Both the position numbers and the translations under genes were made by a program. A stretch of 64,000 nucleotides of DNA, taken from contig JBIQKN010000003.1 in assembly GCA_044506565.1 (NCBI GenBank), positions 16,739 through 80,738 on the forward strand. Reading direction: 5' to 3'. Positions 42,897 through 52,159 of the stretch are shown here, in pieces (position 1 is the first letter of the stretch; each line of letters begins with the position of its first letter). This DNA comes from Croceibacterium_A sp044506565 (GTDB lineage Bacteria; Pseudomonadota; Alphaproteobacteria; Sphingomonadales; Sphingomonadaceae). The notes under the pieces are model-generated. The model was given only the letters and a program-made list of their open reading frames with translations, made no database searches and had not been told where the DNA came from.

Positions 42897-44978
42897 ATGA
42901 CTCTTCGCGCATTTTGCGGTGCAGGTCTCGCTGCAACTGCCCTGGGATTCGCCACGCCCGCCTCGGCACAAGAATCGGTACCGGCTTTTGAGGACCGCGA
43001 CCTCGAACGGCTCGCCTCGCCCGAGCTCACGACGTTCGCCAGCGAACAGGAGTTCGCACGCTACTTGCGCGAGGTAGACCGGATTCAGCGCAAGCGGCGC
43101 ACTTCGCGCCGCGGGTGGCGCGGCTCTCAGGCCGAGCCCGGCCTTCCGGAGATCGTCGTAGCGCAAGCGGACGTGGCCGAGCCCGAGTGCATCGATCCTG
43201 AGCTCTGCCCGAGCGAGGAGCTTCTGGAGAGCGTCGTGGTTACGGGGAGCCGGGTCGCCACGCCCACGATCACCAACGTCCAGGTCGCCGGTGTCGACGA
43301 AGGCGACATCGTCAAGCAGATCGGCGAGTACCTGCTGGTGCTGCAGGACGGGCGCATCTTCGCGCTGCACTACCCGTCTATGCGGCTGACCGATCGCATG
43401 GACGTGTACCGGCGCGACGGGAACGGCCAGCCGGCGGGTGCCGACTGGTACGACGAGATGCTGGTGCAGGGCAACCAGGTCATCATAACCGCCTACAGCT
43501 ACGAGGACCAGGCCAGCGAGATTTCGGTCTTCCGGCTGGACGAGAGCTCGGGTCGCCTCGAACGGCGCGGCGTGTTCCTGATCACCTCGGACGACTACTA
43601 CGACATCGACAACTACGCGACCCGCATCATCGGCGACCGGCTGGTGATCCACACACCCTATGAGGCCGAGCAGGTGGCCGATCGCCGCAGCCGCCCCGTG
43701 GTTCGCCGCTGGGACCCCGCGGAAACGCATGACCAGGCCGTGCGCGCGGGACGGCAGCTATTCGACGCGCGCGACATCTATCGCCCGGTGTTCGCGGTCG
43801 AGGAGCCGACCATCCACACGATTTCGGTATGCCCGCTCGGCGAAGTCGCGCAGCGCGGGCTCGAATGCCGGTCTACCGCGATCGTCGGAACCGAGCTGGC
43901 CGAGATGTTCGTCGCTCCCGAGGCGATTTATCTGTGGCTACCGGCCTTCAGCGGAAACGACTGGGGGGCGTTCGAGTGCTCGACGGTCGAGGGCCGAGCC
44001 GCTTCGCGGCTGGTTCCTCCGGCGGCCGTCATGCGGATTCCCGTGGGGCGCAGCGATCCCCAGGTCATGGGGGTGCGCGGGATGCCGTTCGACCAGTTCT
44101 CGATGGACGAATACCAGGGCCGGTTTCGCGCGCTGGTCAACTGGGGCCGACCCTATTGCGTGGGGTCCTACGACGAGACTGCGCAAGTTGCGCTGGTCGA
44201 CGTGCCGCCGAGTGCCTTCGGCAGCGTCTATCGTGAGCCTCGCGACAGCCTGTTCACGCCGCTGCCTTCGCCGGGGACGCGCGTGGTCGACAACCGCTTC
44301 GCCGGGGACTGGCTCGTCTACGGCGGCCGCGACTCGTTCAGCGGGAGGCCGTGGTATCGAGGCGAAGGCGAGACCATCCCGCTGTCATCGGCCGTTGCCG
44401 TTCCGCTGCGCAATCCCTCGGCCAGTGTCATGATCGGGCAGCCTCACAACGTCATCCGCATCGAGCGCGTGGGCGACGATATGATCGTCAACGGCTACCG
44501 CGACCTCGGCGGTCTCAGCGTATCGTACCTCGACCTCGGCGAGACGGCGCGGATTGCCAGCACGCAGCGGCTCGACGACCGTTTCGAAAGCGAGGGCCGC
44601 AGCCACGCATTCAATGCCACGGTGGCGGCCGATGGCAGCGGCGTGCTTGGCGTGCCGACCATCTCGCGCGTGCAGGATGCCGGCCGTTACTGGTGGTGGT
44701 CGCGCCCCTCGGACCTCAACTACCTGACGTTCGATTCGCGGGGTCGCCTCGCCGATGCGGGCTACCTTCCGGGCAAGGCGGAAGAGGAAGTGGAGACCGC
44801 CGAGGGGTACGAATGCGAGGTGTCGTGCATCGACTGGTACGGCAACGCCCGCCCGTTCTTCCTCGGTGACAAGGTCTTCGGCCTGATCGCCACCGAGCTG
44901 GTCGAAGCTGAACTTGTCCAGGGCAGGGTCACCGAGCGGCGGCGCGTCGACCTCACCGGGCCGGTGACCGGCCGGTAG
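42897..44978 (+). CDS. secreted beta-propeller domain protein
   Basis: 693 residues. A signal peptide ends at ATPASAQES. A basic region follows (RIQRKRRTSRRGWRG), then LLESVVVTGSRVATPTITNVQVAGVDEGDIVKQIGEYLLVLQDGRIF, which leads into repeated beta strands of the type found in C-terminal-beta-propeller secreted proteins. Pairs of motifs such as VAGVDEGDIVKQ and MLVQGNQVIITAY support the fold. The VVTGSR piece looks like the TonB-box region of TonB-dependent receptors but there is no barrel. Four or more cysteines (STAIV, GAFECS, CEVSCI) suggest disulfides. Function is unknown. Confidence 0.72.
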   Translation: MTLRAFCGAGLAATALGFATPASAQESVPAFEDRDLERLASPELTTFASEQEFARYLREVDRIQRKRRTSRRGWRGSQAEPGLPEIVVAQADVAEPECIDPELCPSEELLESVVVTGSRVATPTITNVQVAGVDEGDIVKQIGEYLLVLQDGRIFALHYPSMRLTDRMDVYRRDGNGQPAGADWYDEMLVQGNQVIITAYSYEDQASEISVFRLDESSGRLERRGVFLITSDDYYDIDNYATRIIGDRLVIHTPYEAEQVADRRSRPVVRRWDPAETHDQAVRAGRQLFDARDIYRPVFAVEEPTIHTISVCPLGEVAQRGLECRSTAIVGTELAEMFVAPEAIYLWLPAFSGNDWGAFECSTVEGRAASRLVPPAAVMRIPVGRSDPQVMGVRGMPFDQFSMDEYQGRFRALVNWGRPYCVGSYDETAQVALVDVPPSAFGSVYREPRDSLFTPLPSPGTRVVDNRFAGDWLVYGGRDSFSGRPWYRGEGETIPLSSAVAVPLRNPSASVMIGQPHNVIRIERVGDDMIVNGYRDLGGLSVSYLDLGETARIASTQRLDDRFESEGRSHAFNATVAADGSGVLGVPTISRVQDAGRYWWWSRPSDLNYLTFDSRGRLADAGYLPGKAEEEVETAEGYECEVSCIDWYGNARPFFLGDKVFGLIATELVEAELVQGRVTERRRVDLTGPVTGR

Positions 44979-44984
44979 GACCCG

Positions 44985-45554
44985 CTAGTCCGCGCCCTCA
45001 TCGGTGTCGGGCTGAAGCCTGCCGAGCGGTGAAACGGCGACGATGTGCTTCGCCGCGAGGAATCGCTCGGCTTCGAGCCCCGCCTTCATCAGCGCCGAGC
45101 GGCTCGAAAACGTGCACGCGTCGATCTCCGTCAGGCCGTCGTGCTCGATGGCCAGGCCGTCCATCGGCGGCGTGCCTGCGCATTCGGGCCAGTAGATCGC
45201 GATCGCGCCGTTCTCCGTGAGCTGAGCGATCAGGTAGAGGTCGCCTTCGCCGTCCTCGTCCGAGCGATCGACGACCAGGAAATAGCGACCCGAACCGCCC
45301 TCGATCCGGACGAAGCCGAGGACCGACTGCTCGACCTCCCCGTCGTCGAGGTCGGTGCTGGAACTCTCCACCAGTCCGTCCGGGCGGCTGTGAAGCACGA
45401 CCCGTGCTCGCTCGTCGCCGTTCGCGTCGAAGCTCGTGTACTTTCCCTCCAGGCCGAGGTTCGCCCAGTCACCGCTGCCGAAGATGCGCGCCTCCGACTG
45501 CCAGCAAGCGGCGAGGAGAAGGGCCAGTCCCGCGGCCATCAGCGTGCGCAGCAT
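44985..45554 (-). CDS. hypothetical lipoprotein
   Basis: 189 residues. It has a lipoprotein signal peptide, MLRTLMAAGLALLLAAC, with the lipidated cysteine at 17 followed by WQSE. The mature part is acidic (SSSTDLDDGEVEQ, DRSDEDGEGDLYLIAQL) and includes YWPECAGTPPMDG. I recognise no family. It converges on the propeller gene, with 6 bases between, and faces away from the lipoprotein methyltransferase across a 92-base gap. Both neighbours carry CWQ at the acylation site, perhaps by chance. Confidence 0.75.
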   Translation of the reverse strand: MLRTLMAAGLALLLAACWQSEARIFGSGDWANLGLEGKYTSFDANGDERARVVLHSRPDGLVESSSTDLDDGEVEQSVLGFVRIEGGSGRYFLVVDRSDEDGEGDLYLIAQLTENGAIAIYWPECAGTPPMDGLAIEHDGLTEIDACTFSSRSALMKAGLEAERFLAAKHIVAVSPLGRLQPDTDEGAD

Positions 45555-45646
45555 CGCGTTCCCCCCTGGCTCGCGGAAGAACCTATCCCCGTCCGGCCGT
45601 TACGCAAGCTTTGCCTTGCCGCGCTTGCCTAGCTAATGCGCGCCGG

Positions 45647-46399
45647 ATGCTTCGCCGGCCCACTCTCATGCTCCTTGCCTGCGCCGGCCTCGCGGCCGTG
45701 GCGGGCTGCTGGCAGCCGTCCCCGGATGCGGACCGTCCGGAAACGGCGCGCGAGTTTCCGCGCGCCTACCGCCCCGTATCCGAAGTGTCCGGCAACGCGT
45801 TTTCTACCGAGGAACTGCGCGACGACCGCAACGAGGCCACTACCGTGATGCAACTCGCGGGCATCCGGCCGGGAATGACCGTGGCGGATATCGGCGCCGG
45901 CGAAGGTTACTACACGGTCCGGCTCGCGGAGCGGGTGGGCGCGCAGGGCCGCGTGCTCGCGCAGGACATCGACCCCGAGGCGCGTGACCGGCTAGCGCAG
46001 CGCGTACTGCGCGAGCGGCTCGACAACGTCTCGGTCAGGCTCGGCACGCCCGACGATCCGAAACTCCCCGAGGACAGCTTCGACCGCATCTTCATGGTCC
46101 ACATGTACCACGAGGTGGAAGAACCCTACGCGTTCCTGTGGCGGCTGCGTCCGGCTTTGCGCGCCGGCGGACAGGTCATCGTGGTCGACATGGATCGCCC
46201 GACGGACGAACACGGCATCCCGCCGAAGCTGTTGTTCTGCGAGTTCGAGGCCATCGGCTTCAAGCTGGTGGAATATGTTCCTAAGCCCGAATTTGCGGGC
46301 TATTATGCGCAATTCGAGGCTATCGGCCCAAGGCCGGAGCCGGGTGCAATTATCCCCTGTGGCGAGCAGGGCCAGAAGCAGGGGACCGCGCCATCCTGA
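45647..46399 (+). CDS. class I SAM-dependent methyltransferase with a lipoprotein signal
   Basis: 250 residues from the ATG at 45647. The N-terminus is a lipoprotein signal with lipobox LAAVAGC. The rest is a standard SAM methyltransferase: MTVADIGAGEGYYTVRLAERVG (motif I), VLAQDIDPEARD, DRIFMVHMYHEVEEPYAF and GGQVIVVDMDRP. The combination is odd because SAM is made in the cytoplasm. Either the protein is exported and uses another ligand, or the true start is later. The target is unknown. An upstream open frame is continuous but lies in the divergent gene. Confidence 0.78.
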   Translation: MLRRPTLMLLACAGLAAVAGCWQPSPDADRPETAREFPRAYRPVSEVSGNAFSTEELRDDRNEATTVMQLAGIRPGMTVADIGAGEGYYTVRLAERVGAQGRVLAQDIDPEARDRLAQRVLRERLDNVSVRLGTPDDPKLPEDSFDRIFMVHMYHEVEEPYAFLWRLRPALRAGGQVIVVDMDRPTDEHGIPPKLLFCEFEAIGFKLVEYVPKPEFAGYYAQFEAIGPRPEPGAIIPCGEQGQKQGTAPS

Positions 46400-46419
46400 G
46401 GCGCGAGTAGGAAAGACAA

Positions 46420-47826
46420 ATGGAATTCAAGGGTTTGAAGCCCATCGTTTATGGTGGTCGCGAAGTGTGGCCGCTGGTCGAGGGCGGCAAGGGCGTGTCC
46501 GCGACGAATCACATGAGCTCCGGCGCCTGGGCAGCCGCCGGGGGAATCGGCACCGTCAGCGCGGTCAATGCCGACAGCTACGACGCCGAAGGGCGCATCA
46601 TCCCCCAGATCTACGACCAGCTCACGCGCCTCGAACGGCACGAGCAGCTGATCCGCTATGCCATCGACGGCGCGGTCGAACAGGTGCGGCGCGCCTACGA
46701 CATCGCCAGCGGTCGCGGCGCCATCAACATCAACGTGCTGTGGGAAATGGGCGGCGCGCAGCAGGTGCTCGAGGGCGTGCTCGAGAAGACCCGCGGCTTG
46801 GTGACCGGCGTCACCTGCGGGGCCGGCATGCCCTACAAGCTCAGCGAGATCGCCGCGCGCTACAACGTGAACTACCTGCCGATCATCAGCTCGGCGCGTG
46901 CATTCCGCGCGCTGTGGAAGCGCGCCTACCACAAGGTCTCCGAGCTCATGGCGGCGGTGGTCTATGAGGATCCGTGGCTGGCCGGCGGGCATAACGGCCT
47001 CAGCAACGCCGAGGACCCGACCAGGCCCGAGGATCCCTATCCGCGGGTCAAGGCGGTGCGCGACACGATGCGGGCCGAAGGCATTTCCGACGACGTGCCG
47101 ATCGTCATGGCGGGCGGCGTCTGGTACCTGCGCGAGTGGAACGACTGGATCGACAATCCCGAGCTGGGCCAGATTGCCTTCCAGTACGGCACGCGGCCAC
47201 TGCTTACCGAGGAGAGCCCGATCCCGCAGGGGTGGAAGGACCGCCTGCGCACGCTCGACGAGGGCGATGTGCTGCTGCACCGGTTCTCGCCGACGGGCTT
47301 CTACAGCTCGGCGGTGCGCAACCCGTTCCTGCGCAATCTCGAGGCGCGCAGCGACCGGCAGGTGCCGTATTCGCGTGTCGAGGCCGGCGAACACACCGTG
47401 CAGCTCGATGCCGGCGTCAAGGGCAAGAACTTCTGGGTCACTCCACGCGACCGCGAGCGCGCCCGGGCCTGGGTCGCGGCCGGTTTCACCGAGGCGCTGA
47501 AGACCCCCGATGACACGGTCGTCTTCGTGACTCCCGAGGAGCGGGCGATCATCCGCGAGGATCAGGCCGCCTGCATGGGCTGCCTGTCGCACTGCGGTTT
47601 CTCGTCGTGGAAGGACCACGACGACTACACCACCGGGCGCCTTGCGGACCCGCGCAGCTTCTGCATCCAGAAGACCCTGCAGGACATCGCCCACGGCGGA
47701 GACACCGAGCAGAACCTGATGTTCGCCGGTCACAGCGCGTTCCGCTTCAAGCAGGATCCGTTCTATTCGAACAACTTCACGCCTACCGTGAAGCAGCTGG
47801 TCGATCGGATCCTGACGGGGGACTGA
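46420..47826 (+). CDS. nitronate monooxygenase-like flavin oxidoreductase
   Basis: 468 residues, longer than the usual 320-370. The TIM-barrel FMN-binding enzyme pattern is GVSATNHMSSGAWAAAGGIGTVSAVN, VTGVTCGAGMPYKL, ISSARAFRALWKR and VPIVMAGGVWYLREW. It has a C-terminal extension with the cysteine cluster ACMGCLSHCGFSSW and a further cysteine at SFCIQK, which could bind metal or an iron-sulfur cluster. Related enzymes oxidise nitronates or reduce enones. This cysteine-containing subgroup has no assigned reaction that I know. No signal peptide is seen. Confidence 0.85.
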   Translation: MEFKGLKPIVYGGREVWPLVEGGKGVSATNHMSSGAWAAAGGIGTVSAVNADSYDAEGRIIPQIYDQLTRLERHEQLIRYAIDGAVEQVRRAYDIASGRGAININVLWEMGGAQQVLEGVLEKTRGLVTGVTCGAGMPYKLSEIAARYNVNYLPIISSARAFRALWKRAYHKVSELMAAVVYEDPWLAGGHNGLSNAEDPTRPEDPYPRVKAVRDTMRAEGISDDVPIVMAGGVWYLREWNDWIDNPELGQIAFQYGTRPLLTEESPIPQGWKDRLRTLDEGDVLLHRFSPTGFYSSAVRNPFLRNLEARSDRQVPYSRVEAGEHTVQLDAGVKGKNFWVTPRDRERARAWVAAGFTEALKTPDDTVVFVTPEERAIIREDQAACMGCLSHCGFSSWKDHDDYTTGRLADPRSFCIQKTLQDIAHGGDTEQNLMFAGHSAFRFKQDPFYSNNFTPTVKQLVDRILTGD

Positions 47827-47918
47827 GCGGGGCCGGCAAGCGTGGGTTCACTTGCGCCCGCGAAAGCTGACCGCCAATTGGTTGCCAGCAGACCAGATGA
47901 TTCGCCGGGAGTGAGAGC

Positions 47919-48932
47919 ATGAGATTGGTGTTGGGCGGTGTAGCCGGTGTCCTGGGTCTGGCTCTCGCGGCCTGCGGATCGTCGAATTCGAATCCCAATC
48001 CCAATCCGACGCCCACGCCAACGCCGACACCCACCGGCACGCCGTCGCCCACACCGACGCCGACCCCGATTACCTACACGACGAGCGAGGCCGGCCTTCA
48101 GTACACCACCGAAGGCGGCGTGCAGCGGGTCGCCAATGCGCAGGGTATCGGTCCGACGATCGGCACGATCTTCAGCTTCAGCCCTGACGACAACGGCTAC
48201 GTCTACACGCTCCTCGACGGTACGGTGAACCCGTCACCGTCCGAGACGGCGATCTTCACCCCTGCCAGCGGCAAGACCTGCGACCGCACGACGCTGTGCT
48301 TCGGCAGCGGTTTCGCGTTCCAGCAGGTGCCTGCGGGGGCGGGCAACTATTTCCTGAGCCGGTTGATCGCGGGGACCGGTAATCCGCATATCGTGCTCAA
48401 TTTCACCGCGTTCGGGATGTTCGAGGAAGCGTTCCTCGACAGCGCCGCAGGCCCGCGGCTGCATGCCGACGTGCGCCCGTTCGCCTACGGCATCGCTTCG
48501 ACCGGAACGCAGATCCCGACGACCGGCACCGTCACGTTCAACGGCCTCGTGATCGGGCAGGCAACCGGCAACAAGCCGGGCGCCACCGGAACGTCAAACA
48601 TCTACAAGCTGAGCGGTACCATGGAGCTGGAGGCGAACTACGCGGCCGGCACTGCGACGCTCGAGCTGAACCTGACCGGCGAGGCGACGGGCTGTACCAC
48701 CTGCAGCCCGAACGTCACCCTGACCTACAATTCAACCGCCGGCACGATCTCGGGGGGCGTCCTGACGTTCACCCTGCCCGGAGGCGGGACAGCGCGCTTC
48801 TTCCTCGCCGGCGGCAATACCGCAAACGATCTCGCGCCGGAGGTGGCGGGGGCCTTCAGGCTCACCGCTGCCGATCCGAACGAAGCGGGCGTCACGATGG
48901 TGATCGCCGGAAGCGGCGGCGCGCGCCGCTAG
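47919..48932 (+). CDS. lipoprotein with Pro-Thr linker, TbpB-like C-terminal domain possible
   Basis: 337 residues. It starts with a lipoprotein signal (LGLALAACGSSNS) followed by a linker of about 27 residues of alternating Pro and Thr (NPNPTPTPTPTPTG, SPTPTPTP). The remainder is beta-rich and ends with GVTFTLPGG-type strands, VAGAFRLTAADPNEAGVTMVIAGSGG. That end resembles surface lipoproteins with a transferrin-binding-protein-like barrel. CTTCS holds a possible disulfide. It is likely surface-exposed; I cannot name a ligand. Two in-frame start codons are not close competitors. Confidence 0.72.
   Translation: MRLVLGGVAGVLGLALAACGSSNSNPNPNPTPTPTPTPTGTPSPTPTPTPITYTTSEAGLQYTTEGGVQRVANAQGIGPTIGTIFSFSPDDNGYVYTLLDGTVNPSPSETAIFTPASGKTCDRTTLCFGSGFAFQQVPAGAGNYFLSRLIAGTGNPHIVLNFTAFGMFEEAFLDSAAGPRLHADVRPFAYGIASTGTQIPTTGTVTFNGLVIGQATGNKPGATGTSNIYKLSGTMELEANYAAGTATLELNLTGEATGCTTCSPNVTLTYNSTAGTISGGVLTFTLPGGGTARFFLAGGNTANDLAPEVAGAFRLTAADPNEAGVTMVIAGSGGARR
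47995..48075 (+). repeat. Pro-Thr codon repeat in the lipoprotein linker
   Basis: About 80 bases of imperfect six-base units of the form CC(C/G)AC(G/C) (for example CCGACGCCCACGCCAACG) encode the Pro-Thr linker. Copy number could vary by slippage, which would change linker length without shifting the frame. Confidence 0.7.
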
Positions 48933-48974
48933 GACGGAGCGGGGCACGCCCGCCCGGCACTCGATCGCCGGGCC

Positions 48975-50267
48975 TCAGTCGAAGTCCCAGCCGCGCTCGC
49001 CGTGGCTGGCGATGTCGAGGCCCTGGCGCTCCTCCTCTTCGCCGATACGCATCGGCAGCACCAGCGACACCGCGAGCGCGATCCCAGCCGTGGCGACGGC
49101 CGACCAGGCGAGCACCGCTGTGACTGCCAGCGCCTGCGCGCCGAGCATCGATCCCATCGCCATGCCTTCCGCATAGCCGGCCCCGCCGAACGCGGGGGAG
49201 ATCAGCACCGCCAGCAACAGCGAACCGAGCATCCCCCCGACACCATGCACCGCGAAGATGTCGAGCGAATCGTCGATCTTCAGGCGGTTCTTGATCAATT
49301 GGATCGCGAAGTAGCAGACCACGGCCGCCAGCGCGCCGAGCACGATCGCCGAGCCGGGCGAGACAAAGCCCGCCGCCGGCGTCACCGTTGCCAGGCCGGC
49401 GATGGCGCCGGTGGCGAACCCTACAGTGGTCGGCTTGCCGAAGGTGATCCGCTCGATCGCGAGCCAGACCAGCGCGGCGGTCGAGGCGGCGGCGTGGGTG
49501 TTGATGATCGCCGACGCTCCGCCGGCCCCGGCCGAGAGCGCCGAACCGCCGTTGAAGCCGAACCAGCCGACCCACAGCAGCATTGCGCCGACCATGGTCA
49601 GCCCGGGTGCGTGCGGCAGCAGCGCCGGCCCGGGAAAGCCCTGGCGCTTGCCCAACAGCAGGGCGATCACCAGCGCCGAGACGCCGGCAGTGGTGTGGAC
49701 GACGATGCCGCCGGCGAAGTCGAGCGTACCGGCCTCGGCGAGCCATCCGCTGCCCCAGACCCAGTGGGCGACCGGCGCGTAGACGACCAGGCCCCACACG
49801 GCGCAGAATCCGATCACCCAGGAGAACCGGGCCCGGTCGACCCACCCACCGACCATCAGCGCCGGAGTGATGGCGGCGAAAGTCATCTGGAACATCGCAA
49901 AGGCGTTTTCGGGAATCGTCAGTCCGTCACGGACGTCGCGGAGACCGCCGAGCATCAGCGCGCCGCTGCCCAGCCAGCCGTTGGTCACGCTGCCGAACGC
50001 GAGCGAGTAACCGGCCACGATCCACAGCAGCGAGGCGACCGCCGCCACCGCGCCGATCTGCAGCAGCACCGAAAGCACGTTCTTGGCCCGGACCAGTCCG
50101 CCATAGAACAGGCCGAGGCCGGGGAGGGTCATCAGCAGCACCAGCGCTGCCGAAGCAAGGATCCAGCCGGTGTCGCCGCTGTCCGGAAGGGATGCGACCG
50201 GGGCCTGCGCGAACGCAGGACAAGGCATCGCGGCCAGGGCCGCGCCGATGGCGAACTTGCGAAACAT
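48975..50267 (-). CDS. amt: ammonium transporter
   Basis: 430 residues from the second of two close ATGs: AGGGGG lies 6 bases before 50267, but directly abuts the ATG at 50273. A signal-like start (FAIGAALAAMPCPAFAQA) is followed by eleven membrane helices, as in Amt/MEP. Conserved pieces include GLGLFYGGLVRAKN, FQMTFAAITPALMVGG, FAGGIVVHTTAGVSALV and FAVHGVGGMLG, where two histidines line the conduction pore. No glnK is adjacent, which is unusual because amt is commonly paired with it. Confidence 0.93.
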   Translation of the reverse strand: MFRKFAIGAALAAMPCPAFAQAPVASLPDSGDTGWILASAALVLLMTLPGLGLFYGGLVRAKNVLSVLLQIGAVAAVASLLWIVAGYSLAFGSVTNGWLGSGALMLGGLRDVRDGLTIPENAFAMFQMTFAAITPALMVGGWVDRARFSWVIGFCAVWGLVVYAPVAHWVWGSGWLAEAGTLDFAGGIVVHTTAGVSALVIALLLGKRQGFPGPALLPHAPGLTMVGAMLLWVGWFGFNGGSALSAGAGGASAIINTHAAASTAALVWLAIERITFGKPTTVGFATGAIAGLATVTPAAGFVSPGSAIVLGALAAVVCYFAIQLIKNRLKIDDSLDIFAVHGVGGMLGSLLLAVLISPAFGGAGYAEGMAMGSMLGAQALAVTAVLAWSAVATAGIALAVSLVLPMRIGEEEERQGLDIASHGERGWDFD

Positions 50268-50406
50268 TGACATCCCCCTGACCCGCACTGACGGCGGTTT
50301 TCCCGCGGCGAGATATGCCACGATCTCGGGGCGGGGCAACCCACCTGCCGCCGAACGGCGCGATGCCGGTTGAAGCGGAGGCCGGGCCCGCGTTAGGAGG
50401 CAGGGA

Positions 50407-50868
50407 ATGCGCCTCGGACTCGCCCTGCTCGGTTTCCTGCTGCTCGCCGCACCCGCCCATGCCCAGGACCGCGAGGTCCCCTACTGGGCCGCGCTGCGAG
50501 CGGCCGAAGTGAACATGCGCGCCGGGCCGGGTGAGAACTTCCCGGTCGAGTGGGTCTATCGCCGGCAGGGCCTGCCGGTGAAGGTCATCCGCGTGATGCA
50601 GGGCTGGCGCTTCGTCGAGGACCCTGACGGCAGCCGGGGGTGGATTGTCGCGAGCCTGCTCACTCCCGACCGGGGGGCTTTCGTGATCGGCGAAGGGCTC
50701 GCCGAGATGCGCGCCGAGCCGTCAGCCGGCTCTGCGCTGCGCTGGCGTGTCGAGCCGGGAGTATCGGGCAGGCTCGGCCGCTGCGACGACGCCTGGTGCG
50801 AACTCGACATCGGCGGACGAAAGGGCTGGGTGCGGGCCGATCGCCTGTGGGGCGACGGGGACCCCTAG
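50407..50868 (+). CDS. secreted SH3 (SH3_3-type) domain protein
   Basis: 153 residues. A signal peptide ends at PAHAQD. The body contains two SH3-like repeats: VNMRAGPGENFPVEWVYRRQGLPVKVI with GWIVASLLTPD, and MRAEPSAGSALRWRVEPGVSGRLG with GWVRADRLWG. Each has the MRAGPG/MRAEPS opening and closing GW. Such proteins act in the periplasm and may bind peptidoglycan. It is monocistronic, with thiolase convergent 43 bases on. Confidence 0.85.
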   Translation: MRLGLALLGFLLLAAPAHAQDREVPYWAALRAAEVNMRAGPGENFPVEWVYRRQGLPVKVIRVMQGWRFVEDPDGSRGWIVASLLTPDRGAFVIGEGLAEMRAEPSAGSALRWRVEPGVSGRLGRCDDAWCELDIGGRKGWVRADRLWGDGDP

Positions 50869-50911
50869 GCGGGCGTCTCCCGCAGTCCGGATCGCAGCCG
50901 CCGGGTCGTCC

Positions 50912-52108
50912 TCAACAAAGCTCGACGGCGACCGCCGTGCCTTCGCCACCGCCGATGCACAGGCTCGCCACGCCGCGCTTGAGGCCCTTCTGACGGAGCG
51001 CGTTGAGCAGCGTCACGATGATCCGTGAGCCGCTGGCCCCGATCGGGTGGCCGAGCGCGGTCGCGCCGCCGTGGACGTTGATCTTCTCGTGCGGAATGCC
51101 GATGTCGCGCATCGCGAACATCGCCACGCAGGCGAACGCCTCGTTGACTTCCCACAGGTCGACGTCCTCGACGCTCCAGCCGGCCTTGGCCAGCGCCTTG
51201 CGGATCGCGCCGACCGGCGCGGTGGTGAAGTCCTTCGGCTCCTGCGCGTGAGCGGCCATCGCCACAATCCGCGCGACCGGCGCCTTGCCCTGAGCTTTCG
51301 CGACGCTCTCGCGCGCCAGCACGAGCGCGGCAGCGCCGTCTGAGATCGAGCTCGAGGTCGCGGCGGTGATCGTGCCGTCCTTAGCGAAGGCCGCACGCAG
51401 CTCTGGGATCTTGGCCGGATTGCCCTTGCCGGGCTGCTCGTCGGTGTCGACCGTAACCTCGCCCTTGCGGGTCTTGACGACGACCGGAACGACCTCGTCG
51501 ACGAAGGCCCCCGATTGGATCGCGTCGTTGGCGCGGGTCAGCGAGGCGATCGCGTACTCGTCCATCTCGGCGCGGGTGAGCTGGTACTCGTCCGCCGTGG
51601 CCTGGGCGAAGGTGCCCATCGCACGACCTTCCTCGTAGGCGTCCTCGAGCCCGTCGAGGAACATGTGGTCGTAAGCCGTGTCGTGGCCGATGCGCGCGCC
51701 CGAGCGATGCTTCTTGAGCAGGTAGGGAGCGTTGGTCATGCTCTCCATGCCGCCGGCGACGATCAGGTCGACGGCGCCCACGGCGAGCGCCTCGGAGCCC
51801 ATGATCACGGTCTGCATGCCGCTGCCGCAGACCTTGTTGACGGTGGTCGCCTGGACCGACTTGGGCAGCCCGGCCTTGAGCGCGGCCTGGCGCGCGGGTG
51901 CCTGGCCGAGCCCGGCGGGCAGCACGCAGCCCATGTAGATCCGTTCGATGGCCTCGCCCTCAACCCCCGCGCGCTCGACCGCCGCCCTGACCGCGGTCGC
52001 GCCGAGCTCTGTCGCCGGGACGTCCGCCAGTGCGCCCTGCATCCCTCCCATCGGGGTGCGCGCGTAGGACAGGATGACGATCGGGTCGGATTCGTTGAAT
52101 ATGGGCAT
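50912..52108 (-). CDS. acetyl-CoA C-acyltransferase (thiolase)
   Basis: 398 residues. The acyl-binding cysteine is in NKVCGSGMQTVI, the conserved histidine in GGATALGHPIGASGSRI and the second active cysteine in SLCIGGGEGTAV. The size and spacing fit thiolase II. It may be biosynthetic (acetoacetyl-CoA) or degradative; the sequence alone does not decide, and no PHB or fad partner is adjacent. The opening ATG at 52108 follows CCTCTTGCAACGGGGAGG. The neighbour propeller gene diverges from it. Confidence 0.92.
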   Translation of the reverse strand: MPIFNESDPIVILSYARTPMGGMQGALADVPATELGATAVRAAVERAGVEGEAIERIYMGCVLPAGLGQAPARQAALKAGLPKSVQATTVNKVCGSGMQTVIMGSEALAVGAVDLIVAGGMESMTNAPYLLKKHRSGARIGHDTAYDHMFLDGLEDAYEEGRAMGTFAQATADEYQLTRAEMDEYAIASLTRANDAIQSGAFVDEVVPVVVKTRKGEVTVDTDEQPGKGNPAKIPELRAAFAKDGTITAATSSSISDGAAALVLARESVAKAQGKAPVARIVAMAAHAQEPKDFTTAPVGAIRKALAKAGWSVEDVDLWEVNEAFACVAMFAMRDIGIPHEKINVHGGATALGHPIGASGSRIIVTLLNALRQKGLKRGVASLCIGGGEGTAVAVELC

Positions 52109-52159
52109 GGGGAACGAAGGCCTCTTGCAACGGGGAGGAAGGATGCGGATTACCTAGTG

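Noticed and set aside
47995..48075. A short tandem array that could be a CRISPR
   Set aside because: The units are six bases, coding, and have no spacers.
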